Below, piece after piece: positions 52,807-61,321 of a stretch of DNA of 64,000 nt (positions are counted from its first letter, which is position 1; each line of letters starts with the position of its first letter). This DNA comes from an uncultured Roseburia sp. Its GTDB lineage: Bacteria; Bacillota; Clostridia; Lachnospirales; Lachnospiraceae. The notes below the pieces were generated by a model. It had not been told where the DNA came from. It saw only the letters and a program-made list of their open reading frames with translations, and did no database searches. Position numbers and translations under genes: made by a program. The stretch lies in contig UQNW01000009.1 of assembly GCA_900542495.1 (NCBI GenBank), positions 50,448 to 114,447 on the forward strand, in the 5' to 3' direction.

Positions 52807-54175
52807 TTTTACGAAGTCCCTTCGGATAATGATTTTTCAAAATACCACCCGCTAACTTACCCCAGCCAATGCTGTAGCCGTCGACTGTGACTAAATACCA
52901 GCCTTTCTCTCCTTCTAAGTTAAATGTCTGCCCGTTCAGATATGCCTTCACCTGTGGGCTGTCACCTGTCAGGCTGCACACATGCTTTACATCCTCCGGT
53001 CTTAACGCAAGCGCTAATGCATGGGAAGGCTCAAAGCGGTTCTTCTTCATTGTTCCAAGATGCAGTCCCGGACGAAGCACTTTTAATTTATGAATCGACG
53101 GCATTGCTTCCGGCATCCGGTAAAGCTGATCGCCGAATTTTAAATAATCGCCTGTTATTTTTTTCACAAGTGTTTCCTCTGCAAATGCCAAAAATTCCCT
53201 GCACTCTTTCTCATTGATTCCCTTCTCCACACCGTTTCTGCAATACCCTTGATAGGATTTTGATAAAACGCCCGCTTTTTGCAGCACCGCAAGATAATGT
53301 CCTTCCCCTTTTAAATGATGCGGCCACAGACGGATCGTATGCTCGATGCCTTTCGCCGGATGATCGGTCCACGCTCCCACGCCGGGCATCATGCCCGCTT
53401 TTTTCTCCACCGGCAAAATCTCAAATTCCGGATGACGCTCTATAAATCTGCTGATGCTGCCCTCATTCTCTGCCGGTGCAAATGTGCAGGTCGAATACAC
53501 CAATCTTCCACCCGGCTTTAACATCTCCGCTGCGCAGTCTAAGATCTCTGCCTGCCTTGTGGCACAATTTTCCACATTTTCAAGGCTCCACTCGTCACAG
53601 GCATCCTCATTCTTACGGAACATCCCCTCGCCGGAACATGGTGCATCCACTAAAATATGGTCAAAGTACTCCCTGAAATTCTCTGCAAGTCTCTGTGGTG
53701 TTTCATTGGTCACAAGCGCGTTGCTCACGCCCATGCGCTCGATATTTTCCGATAAGATTTTCGCTCTTGCCGGATGAATCTCGTTGCAGACGATAATCCC
53801 CTCGCCCTGCATGGCGCAGGCGATCTGCGTACTCTTTCCTCCCGGTGCGGCGCAGAGATCTAACACACGCTCTCCCGGTTCTGCCATAAGATATTCTGCC
53901 GGTGCCATTGCGCTTGGCTCCTGAATATAGTAAACACCTGCCTCATGATACGGATGTTTTCCCGGCTGGTCATTCTCACTGTAATAGTATCCGTTTGCTG
54001 CCCACGGCACTTCCTCTAAGGAAAACGGTGCCTGATTTAAAAAATTCTCCCGCGTTGTCTTTAACGGATTGATTCTGAGCGCCTGATATTTTGGCAGATC
54101 GTAGCTTGCAAAAAAATCTGCATATTCTGCTCCTAGCATTTCTTTCATTCGTTCACAAAATTGTTCTGGTAACAT
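52799..54175 (-). CDS. rsmF: RsmF/RsmB-family rRNA cytosine-C5 methyltransferase
   Basis: A 458-residue m5C methyltransferase of the NOL1/NOP2/sun family. Visible parts are the SAM site CAAPGGKSTQIA, the catalytic cysteine in DAPCSGEGMF and the second cysteine in STCTFAPAENEG. The C-terminal 130 residues match the RsmF RNA-binding extension. It probably modifies 16S rRNA. It overlaps the MATE gene and lies 73 bases after the GTPase-NYN gene. Confidence 0.93.
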   Translation of the reverse strand: MLPEQFCERMKEMLGAEYADFFASYDLPKYQALRINPLKTTRENFLNQAPFSLEEVPWAANGYYYSENDQPGKHPYHEAGVYYIQEPSAMAPAEYLMAEPGERVLDLCAAPGGKSTQIACAMQGEGIIVCNEIHPARAKILSENIERMGVSNALVTNETPQRLAENFREYFDHILVDAPCSGEGMFRKNEDACDEWSLENVENCATRQAEILDCAAEMLKPGGRLVYSTCTFAPAENEGSISRFIERHPEFEILPVEKKAGMMPGVGAWTDHPAKGIEHTIRLWPHHLKGEGHYLAVLQKAGVLSKSYQGYCRNGVEKGINEKECREFLAFAEETLVKKITGDYLKFGDQLYRMPEAMPSIHKLKVLRPGLHLGTMKKNRFEPSHALALALRPEDVKHVCSLTGDSPQVKAYLNGQTFNLEGEKGWYLVTVDGYSIGWGKLAGGILKNHYPKGLRKNG

Positions 54176-54248
54176 TTTATTCTTACTCCTGAATTTTTCA
54201 TTTTTCGGTTTTTATATTTTCCTGCATTTCTTTGTATTCCGTCTTTCA

Positions 54249-56975
54249 TCATTTTGGGTTGGTCAGTTTTTCAATTGCCTCTCCCAGTAAGCGGTTGGAA
54301 GATTTTTCCCTGCTCTCTTCGATTCTTTCCCGGATCGCGTGGCTCGCTGTCTCCACTTCCTTTTCAAACTCCCTTGCGGAAATCAGATGACAGCCCTGTC
54401 CGGTAATGATGATCTGCTCAAGTCCGTCCGAGGTTGCCACCGTCACCCGGTACTTTCTTCCATTTTCATGTGCAAACTTTTCAATATAAGCGTCGGCAGT
54501 CTCTGCCTCTTTTGTATAGACCACATGAATATTATGGTAATCGGACATTTCCGTCTGATGTCCTTTTACACGGTAAGCATCAAATACTACGATCAGATTG
54601 CATTTTCTGATTCCCTGATAGTTGCATAAAATATCTAAAAGCCTTCCTCTTGCGCCGTCAATATTAGATGCCGCCAGCTCTTTCAAACTCTCCCATGCAA
54701 AAATAATATTATAACCGTCCACCAGCAGATATTCCTCTTTCGAAACTGTCTTAGGTGGAACGTAACGCGAAGTCTGGTCGGATGTGATCACTTTTTTCGT
54801 GGTGCGCCACTGCTTCGTTGCTCCTTTCTCATGCTTATTCGCATGATAGGTGCGTGCTAAAATTGCGTCAATCTCCTCAATATCGATCCAGTGATCCGGA
54901 TCGTAAGTACGGTTCTTTCCTGTCGTGTGGATTTCTTCTTCCTGCTCTTTCTTCTGCAGCAGTCTGCCCTCCACATGCATATAATCCGGCACTTCATTCC
55001 ACGGAACTATAAATCCTGCTCCGTGTGCACAGAATACCGATCCGGTCGGATGTGCAAGATCCCGCTCCGAATCATAACCGATCTGCGCGATCACTTCCTC
55101 CGTATTATGACATGGATAGTAACCAGCAAACTGAAACGTTACTTTTCCAAGACCTTTCGTATATGCTGTGACCTCTTTCTGGTAGTTCGCCATGCATGAG
55201 ACCGGCGCGATCCCGCGCAGCACCTGTGCGTTCCCTTCCTGATAAGGTCCCTCAAACTTTCCGTGCATCTTTTCAATATCGGTCATCGCGCGCCCGATCA
55301 TACTCTGCGGCACTGCTATATGAAATTCATAGTATGGTTCCAACAGCACAGACTGTGCCTGTTTTAATCCCTGCCGCACCGCACGGTAAGTTGCCTGCCG
55401 GAAATCTCCGCCCTCGGTGTGCTTCGTGTGCGCCCTGCCACCGATCACAGTGATCTTCATGTCCGTGATCACAGAACCTGTCAGCACACCGATGTGTTCC
55501 CGTTCCTTTAAGTGCGTTACGATCAGCCGCTGCCAGTTCTTATCAAGCACATCCTCACTGCAGTCTGTCTCTATCACAATGCCGCTGCCCGGCTCTAACG
55601 GTTCTAATAACAGATGTACTTCCGCGTAATGACGCAGTGGCTCAAAATGTCCCACGCCTTCCACGGTATCTGCAATTGTTTCCTTGTATACAATTTTTCC
55701 CGGACCAAATTCTACATCCACTCCAAACCGTTCTGCGATCATGTTTTTTAAAATCTCAGTCTGCACCTCTCCCATGATCTGGATCTGGATTTCCTGAAGC
55801 TTTTCATTCCATACAATATGTAATTCCGGTTCCTCCTCCTCGATCTGGCGGAGTTTTGGCAGCATCACCGCCGGTTCAACTTCCTCCGGAAGTATCAGGG
55901 CAAAATGCAGCACCGGTTCAAGCACCGGCGTGTCTGCCTGCGCTTCGATTCCAAATCCCTGTCCCGGATACGTGTAGTCTAATCCGGTAACAGCGCAGAC
56001 CATTCCTGCCTTTGCCTCACTGACGGTCTCATATTTTGTTCCGGAATAAATGCGGATCTGATTCACCTTCTGCTCCCAGCGTTCCTCGCCAAACCGCATA
56101 TGGTCTTCATTCGAAAGAAGCGCCTTTACTTTTAAAGTTCCTCCGGTCACTTTCAGATACGTCAGGCGGTTATTCGCCTCATCTCTTGCGATCTTAAAGA
56201 CCTTCATGCCAAATTCATCCGGATATTCCGGTGCTAACGTATAATGGTCAAATCCCTGTAAAAATGCATCTACCCCAGTGTTGCGAAGTGCCGAACCAAA
56301 AAAGCACGGAAAGATCTTACGCTCTATGATCATTTCCCGGATTTTCTCATCCTCAAGTTTTCCGTTTTCCAAAAATGCTTCCATGGCAGTCTCATCTTCC
56401 ATGGCGATCTCTTCCATAACCGCATGGGCTGTCTCGTCCGCTCCCTTGTCTATTTCTTTATCTGCTTCTTTGTCAGTTCCTGCCTCTTTTTTCGCCTGAA
56501 CAAGTCCTGTAAAATCAATGCATCCGTCGGACAACTGCTTTTTCAGCTCCGAAAGAATTGCCTCTTTGTCTGCTCCCGGCTGATCCATTTTATTGATAAA
56601 AAGAAATACCGGAATCTCGTACCGCTTTAACAGCCGCCAGAGTGTCTGCGTATGTCCCTGGATACCGTCAGCTGCACTGATTACTAACACCGCATAATCG
56701 AGCACCATTAAAGTGCGTTCCATTTCTGCGGAAAAATCCACATGTCCGGGTGTATCCAGCAATGTCATGTCAGTGTCGCCAAAGCTTAGAACCGCCTGTT
56801 TGGAAAATATAGTGATCCCGCGTTTTTTCTCCATGGCATCTGTGTCTAAAAACGCATCTCCGTTATCGACGCGTCCTATTTTTTTGATACTTCCACTACT
56901 ATATAAAAGTGCTTCTGACAATGTGGTCTTGCCGGCGTCAACATGTGCTAAAATTCCTGCTATGATTTGTTTCAT
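54249..56975 (-). CDS. TetM/EF-G-like GTPase fused to YacP/Rae1-type NYN nuclease
   Basis: A 908-residue fusion. The GTPase has GILAHVDAGKTT (G1), RGIT (G2), DTPGH (G3) and NKMDQPG (G4), then EF-G-like domains 2 to 5, matching translation factor GTPases of the TetM/TetO class. About 65 residues of linker follow, and then a NYN/YacP domain (747 to about 870) with its acidic residues kept: D753 (LLVDGYN), D799 (VVFDAY), E825 and D828 (ETADAYIEK) and D850 (ATSDGLEQ). YacP of Bacillus is Rae1, an mRNA endonuclease of the ribosomal A site. A Lys/Glu/Asp-rich insert lies between residues 150 and 190. ATG 56975 is chosen because the family start begins there; the open frame to 57092 runs into the palindromic element. 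It is not a plain tet(M) gene. Confidence 0.88.
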   Translation of the reverse strand: MKQIIAGILAHVDAGKTTLSEALLYSSGSIKKIGRVDNGDAFLDTDAMEKKRGITIFSKQAVLSFGDTDMTLLDTPGHVDFSAEMERTLMVLDYAVLVISAADGIQGHTQTLWRLLKRYEIPVFLFINKMDQPGADKEAILSELKKQLSDGCIDFTGLVQAKKEAGTDKEADKEIDKGADETAHAVMEEIAMEDETAMEAFLENGKLEDEKIREMIIERKIFPCFFGSALRNTGVDAFLQGFDHYTLAPEYPDEFGMKVFKIARDEANNRLTYLKVTGGTLKVKALLSNEDHMRFGEERWEQKVNQIRIYSGTKYETVSEAKAGMVCAVTGLDYTYPGQGFGIEAQADTPVLEPVLHFALILPEEVEPAVMLPKLRQIEEEEPELHIVWNEKLQEIQIQIMGEVQTEILKNMIAERFGVDVEFGPGKIVYKETIADTVEGVGHFEPLRHYAEVHLLLEPLEPGSGIVIETDCSEDVLDKNWQRLIVTHLKEREHIGVLTGSVITDMKITVIGGRAHTKHTEGGDFRQATYRAVRQGLKQAQSVLLEPYYEFHIAVPQSMIGRAMTDIEKMHGKFEGPYQEGNAQVLRGIAPVSCMANYQKEVTAYTKGLGKVTFQFAGYYPCHNTEEVIAQIGYDSERDLAHPTGSVFCAHGAGFIVPWNEVPDYMHVEGRLLQKKEQEEEIHTTGKNRTYDPDHWIDIEEIDAILARTYHANKHEKGATKQWRTTKKVITSDQTSRYVPPKTVSKEEYLLVDGYNIIFAWESLKELAASNIDGARGRLLDILCNYQGIRKCNLIVVFDAYRVKGHQTEMSDYHNIHVVYTKEAETADAYIEKFAHENGRKYRVTVATSDGLEQIIITGQGCHLISAREFEKEVETASHAIRERIEESREKSSNRLLGEAIEKLTNPK

Positions 56976-57002
56976 GATTATTTTTTTCCTTAAGTTGTGA
57001 AT

Positions 57003-57244
57003 CGAATTGTAAAATTCATCTATACTGTCTTTAAATTGTTCAAAATTAATCCGTGCATAAAGAGACCCGCTTCCGCTACGTGTCGCTCGCAACGGTACTA
57101 AGAAACCACCGGCTGCATTTCTTATCTGATAAATCAGAACGAAATACAGCCACTGCTTTCTAAGAACCGGCGGCTCCCCAGTGTCTTTTATGCGCGGATT
57201 AATTTTTCACAATATATTTACACTGTGTTGAGTTTTACAATTCG
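57003..57244. repeat. Large imperfect palindromic element, MITE-like
   Basis: Arms of about 62 bases at 57003-57066 and 57181-57244 are inverted copies with about 80 percent identity, and further inner inverted segments continue (57088-57104 with 57156-57172, and GGCTG near 57111 with CAGCC near 57147). The whole 242-base unit can fold into one long cruciform. It has no coding potential of its own, so it looks like a non-autonomous palindromic repeat or a structured RNA. Copy number elsewhere in the genome is not known. Confidence 0.6.
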
Positions 57245-57330
57245 CAATTTACTGTACTGAAAAATGATTCATGTGTGTATTGTCCTGATATTGAATCACT
57301 TATATATTTTATCACACTTCGCCTAACCAG

Positions 57331-57373
57331 AAAAGGGACAGCACACGGAATTTATCCATGTACTATCCCTTTT
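57331..57373 (-). terminator. Long hairpin, terminator of the SleB-like gene
   Basis: The minus-strand RNA pairs over 19 positions (57355-57373 with 57331-57349) with no mismatch, because each change is a G-U pair. The loop is five bases, and UUUU ends it. CCAG and CTGG extend the outer ends. The strict pairing suggests a selected RNA structure or a REP-like element used as terminator. Confidence 0.65.
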
Positions 57374-57401
57374 GCTGGCTGTGTCGTGATCTGGTACTTT
57401 A

Positions 57402-58145
57402 TTAGTAGCAGAAATAATGACAGCAGATTTTTACATCAAGATTCGACGTCAGCGGATAAGTTGAAAAATTCATTGTATCATTTCTTAATAGGTCTGTATT
57501 TCCATTTAATACATTATAAATAGACTGGTATTCTGTCTCTGTCGGATGCGCTTTATCCCGTCTTTTCCAGGAAACAAACTGAACCGGATTGTTCTGGCTC
57601 AGCACATCATATAATGTATCTGGATACAAATCGGATGCCATGCGGTTTAAAACCACCTCGACAACCGCTTCCTGCCCCTCGACAGGTTCGCCGTTTGCTT
57701 CCAGCCATACGATTTTGGCGAGCAGATCGACTTCATCTTCGGTCAGGCTGATGTTCCAGCGGTTGTTATACACTGTACTTTCCGAAGTTCCAAGAACTTC
57801 CTCCACCTGATCATTCTCACTTACTTCTGTATTTGTTTCAACTATTTCGCCTGTCTCTTCTTCTAAATTACTTTCTGAATCATTCGAAGTTGTCACTAAA
57901 ACAACATCTTTCTTTTCAACACCTGTTTCTTCATCTGATTCTGTGGTAAATGAATTTGCGGAAATTGCAACTGTCACACCAGCCATAAGCTGTAATTCTT
58001 CTGGCTCTGCTTTCTGATCCTCAAGTGAAACCACATCACCCGGATTCTCAGCAATCGGAGTTACCTCTTCCGGAATGTTGGACGTAACAATCAAGCATAA
58101 CGTGAATGTAAAAAGTAATGCTGCGTCCAATATTTTTTTTCTCAT
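57402..58145 (-). CDS. SleB-like cell wall hydrolase
   Basis: A 247-residue exported protein. A signal/membrane segment (about 4-22) is followed by a long Glu/Thr/Ser-rich linker to about 135 and a C-terminal hydrolase_2 (SleB-type lytic transglycosylase-like) domain. Key parts: LLAKIVWLEANGEPVEGQEAVVEVVLNRM and NPVQFVSW. SleB-type enzymes act on cell-wall glycan, in spore germination or in vegetative growth. ATG 58145 follows AGGAAAGGAG. The linker is unusually acidic. Confidence 0.85.
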   Translation of the reverse strand: MRKKILDAALLFTFTLCLIVTSNIPEEVTPIAENPGDVVSLEDQKAEPEELQLMAGVTVAISANSFTTESDEETGVEKKDVVLVTTSNDSESNLEEETGEIVETNTEVSENDQVEEVLGTSESTVYNNRWNISLTEDEVDLLAKIVWLEANGEPVEGQEAVVEVVLNRMASDLYPDTLYDVLSQNNPVQFVSWKRRDKAHPTETEYQSIYNVLNGNTDLLRNDTMNFSTYPLTSNLDVKICCHYFCY

Positions 58146-58465
58146 TTTTCTCCTTTCCTCAAGAATGATACATAACATAGTAAAACGACAGATAAACTAA
58201 AAATTTATCTGCCGCTTCATTACAAATCCCTATCATACTCAATTATTCCCAAAAGTCAAATTTCTCATTCAGGAACTTCACTGGAAAAATTTCTTCGATT
58301 TTTACCAGATTCTTTTTTACATTTGTGCCAATAATCTACTAACGAGCCAGTTATAACTTTTTTGCGCTAAAGCAGAAACAGTCAGATATTACAATTATTC
58401 TGCTCTTTTCTGCTTCTTTTTATGCAATTTCCATTAATTTTTTCTGGAAAAACATGGGAAATCGC
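58146..58465. other. Gap of about 320 bases with no gene
   Basis: The region between the SleB-like start and the MoxR stop is AT-rich. I see no open frame with a ribosome-binding site and no strong terminator. A weak AGCAGAA/TTCTGCT pair lies near 58371-58411. It presumably holds the SleB promoter. Confidence 0.5.
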
Positions 58466-59974
58466 TTAGTCTCTTCTAATCTCGGATAAAATTTCTGCAC
58501 GTTTTGTCCCGATCAGAAGCTGATTTTTGTACATTTCATAGCGTTCGATCGGATGCTCACTTAAGAAAACTGCAATCTCCGGTGTGATCGTAAGTTCTGT
58601 CACAAACACAACCATTTCCTGCCCGTTGGAAAATGCCTGTTCCATAAATGAAAATGCATTTTCCAACACCTGTACGCCTTGATTTTCAAGGTCTTGCAGC
58701 ATTTCGCACTGTGCGTCAAACGGAACTTTTGCCAGGACGAATAACGATGTTTCTTCTATATTAATAGATTCCTCTGCCGCAATTTTTCCCGCGCTTTCTT
58801 TTAATTTTTCATTCAGACTGCGCGCACATTCACTCTGCGATTTTGTCACAAACTGCTGTCTTTCGTTTTGTTCATCTATCGTTGTTTTTTCTGCAAGAAT
58901 TGATGCAAAAACGCCTTCTTTTTTCTCGGAATCTTTTAATTTCTGACGGTATTCCTTCAAAAAAGAATACCATGCGTCGGTAATTTCACGCTCTCTTTGA
59001 ATCCGGTAAAACACATTTGACACACCACTCAGCAACAGATTGACCACGGAAAGTCTTTCATCAAACGCCGCCCGATCAATGCGCGCATAGACAGACGGTT
59101 TTACTTTTCCTTCCAATATGTCTGCGATGCCATAATCATCCTGATATTTTTTATACAGATCAAAATAAGCCGACACATCCTCTGCCACATCTTCGTGATG
59201 CAAAAACTCATGAATCGTCTCCTCGTCCACCGGAATCTGAAGCTCTTCATAAACATCCATGAGATTGCTCAGATCCTCCCAGCCTCTGGCAGTCACAAAC
59301 TGCAAACCGTCCACATCCGCCTCCACGCGGTAAAAATTGTTCGGGCGAAGCTCCAGATAACTTAAGATAGCACTGTTTAAATGTTTTTCCCGCGCATATT
59401 CCTTCCATACGCCAAGATCCGCTTCGATGTTCATGCAGCGCACACGGTCTAAGGTTACCATATCAAAATCCCGGACTGATTTATTGTATTCCGGTGGATT
59501 TCCGGCTGCAACAATGATCCAGCCCTCTGGAATCGCCTGATTACCAAACGTTTTACACTGCAAAAACTGTAACATGGTCGGAGCCAGCGTCTCGGACACA
59601 CAGTTGATCTCATCGATAAATAAGATTCCCTCTTTTCTGCCGCTCTCCTCCATTTTCCGGTAGACACTCGCAATAATCTCACTCATCGTATATTCCGTCA
59701 CAGAATATGTTTTTCCGCCATATTCCTCCTCTTTGATAAAAGGAAGACCGACCGCACTCTGTCTTGTGTGATGCGTGATTGTATAAGCCACCAGCCCGAT
59801 CTCGCACTCCCTTGCGATCTGTTCCATAATCTGTGTCTTTCCGATTCCCGGTGGTCCGATCAAAAGCATCGGGCGCTGCCGGATCGCCGGAATTTTATAA
59901 ACGCCAAACGTATCCTTGCTCAAATACGCCTGCACTGTGTGTTTTATCTCTTCTTTCGCCTGTTTAATGTTCAT
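58466..59974 (-). CDS. MoxR-like AAA+ ATPase
   Basis: A 502-residue AAA+ ATPase of the MoxR group. Walker A is LIGPPGIGKTQ (38-48), Walker B GILFIDEIN (116-123, D121, E122), with a sensor asparagine in VAAGNPPEYN. A C-terminal region of about 200 residues (residues 300-500) is not part of the core ATPase fold and is unrecognised. Its start overlaps the VWA gene by 11 bases. MoxR-VWA pairs act as ATP-driven remodelling chaperones, with targets mostly unknown. Confidence 0.9.
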   Translation of the reverse strand: MNIKQAKEEIKHTVQAYLSKDTFGVYKIPAIRQRPMLLIGPPGIGKTQIMEQIARECEIGLVAYTITHHTRQSAVGLPFIKEEEYGGKTYSVTEYTMSEIIASVYRKMEESGRKEGILFIDEINCVSETLAPTMLQFLQCKTFGNQAIPEGWIIVAAGNPPEYNKSVRDFDMVTLDRVRCMNIEADLGVWKEYAREKHLNSAILSYLELRPNNFYRVEADVDGLQFVTARGWEDLSNLMDVYEELQIPVDEETIHEFLHHEDVAEDVSAYFDLYKKYQDDYGIADILEGKVKPSVYARIDRAAFDERLSVVNLLLSGVSNVFYRIQREREITDAWYSFLKEYRQKLKDSEKKEGVFASILAEKTTIDEQNERQQFVTKSQSECARSLNEKLKESAGKIAAEESINIEETSLFVLAKVPFDAQCEMLQDLENQGVQVLENAFSFMEQAFSNGQEMVVFVTELTITPEIAVFLSEHPIERYEMYKNQLLIGTKRAEILSEIRRD

Positions 59975-61301
59975 GTTTTCTCCTTGTCTCCTCTGCCAAA
60001 ATATCCTCCTGTTCCACCCGGAGTCTCATCGCCCACGGTGGAACTGCACTCTCGTCATAATCTTCCAGAAATAAAAATGCTGTTTTATAATCCGGGCGTT
60101 TCCTCGGGTAAACGCCCTTGCCGTCTGTAAAATAGAGCAGGCCTCCCAGATTTTTTAAAATGCCCTGCTCGATCAGCTCATTCACATAAGCAAATGCCGG
60201 TCTGAAATCCGTTCCGCCACCGCCTACAATTGTAAAACGGTTTAACAACTGTTCTAGTTCCTGACTGCTTCTTACCTCCTCATCCGTGCGCACCTGATTG
60301 TCACACTGAATGATCCGGATACGGCTCTGCGCAAAAAAGCTGTTTCGCTCTGTGAGAATCGTATACGTCTCTTTCAGGAAATTTTTGATCAGCTCTCCGC
60401 TTGTGGAATAACTGGTGTCGACCACAATGACAAACTCCTGGATTTTCATTACTTCCCGGCTCTCAACCGGCTCGATCAGCGGCATATTTCCATAAAGCCG
60501 CAGACCATAAGTATAATAATTCAGGTCAAATTCATCCGGATCTGCATGTATTTCTTCTCTTAAAACGGAAAATTTCCGAAGAAATTCCGCATAACTGCGT
60601 TTTCCCTTCTCTGCCTTTAGCTGGGCGGCAAAGGCTTCCTCTCCGTCCTCCGTCTCATCGCCTCTGGACTCTTTTTCCATGCGCGTCTGCCTTGCGATTT
60701 TATCCCACTGTTTTCTGGCATCCTCATTTGCCGCATTTTTCTGTTCCTCTTTCGGCCAGTAACGGTGATCATCTGTATAAAATTCCTTTTGCAACGCCAG
60801 CAGCTCCTCCGGCTTTCTGCCACAAAGATAACGATAAATCACTGCCGCTGAGATTCCCTGCTTCTGCTGTTTTAACTCCTCATACAACTTCTGTCTCTGC
60901 CAGCTTAAAATCCTTCTGGTACACGGCTTGTTCATCTGATCGATCGTGTATTCCACGGCAATGTCACAGGCAAGATTCCATTTTTCCCGGTCTCTTTTCC
61001 CACCGATCCACAGATGAAAAAAGATGCAGTGCAGCACACTGTGCAGATACGCCCGGTCCAAATATTTCGGATTGTCCTGAAACACTCTTAGCACCTGCTC
61101 CGTCGAAAAGTAAAGGTACATGCCGTCCGTTGCAAAGCTGTGGATGTTTTCATCCGCCTGATAGGTAAGTGCTCCGAGCGCAATATCCAAGAAACGCAGA
61201 TCCATATAAAGCTCGCTTCGCACAAACTCCAGTACCTTTTTCGACATCTGTGCTTCCCACTCGCTCTGTGTCTGTATATGTTTGCTCCTAAACTGCTCCA
61301 T
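59964..61301 (-). CDS. VWA-domain protein with zincin-like N-terminal region (DUF2201-like)
   Basis: A 445-residue partner of MoxR. The N-terminal region looks like the DUF2201 metallopeptidase-like fold, but the zinc motif is degenerate: H87-S-V-L-H91-x4-H96 lacks the glutamate expected next to the first His. The C-terminal VWA-like domain has a metal site D295-T-S297-Y-S299 (VVDTSYS), T354-region GGGGTDFRP and DGKG. It starts 20 bases after the LRR gene, with AAAGGAG upstream. The pair with MoxR is well known; the role is not. Confidence 0.85.
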   Translation of the reverse strand: MEQFRSKHIQTQSEWEAQMSKKVLEFVRSELYMDLRFLDIALGALTYQADENIHSFATDGMYLYFSTEQVLRVFQDNPKYLDRAYLHSVLHCIFFHLWIGGKRDREKWNLACDIAVEYTIDQMNKPCTRRILSWQRQKLYEELKQQKQGISAAVIYRYLCGRKPEELLALQKEFYTDDHRYWPKEEQKNAANEDARKQWDKIARQTRMEKESRGDETEDGEEAFAAQLKAEKGKRSYAEFLRKFSVLREEIHADPDEFDLNYYTYGLRLYGNMPLIEPVESREVMKIQEFVIVVDTSYSTSGELIKNFLKETYTILTERNSFFAQSRIRIIQCDNQVRTDEEVRSSQELEQLLNRFTIVGGGGTDFRPAFAYVNELIEQGILKNLGGLLYFTDGKGVYPRKRPDYKTAFLFLEDYDESAVPPWAMRLRVEQEDILAEETRRKHEH

Positions 61302-61321
61302 TCCCGCTCCTTTCCGTTGCT

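Noticed and set aside
54249..57092. Tetracycline resistance gene tet(M), starting at 57092
   Set aside because: The GTPase is TetM-like, but it has a C-terminal NYN nuclease and a long linker that ribosomal protection proteins lack, and its domain 5 ends differently. The N-terminal extension to 57092 comes from the palindromic element.
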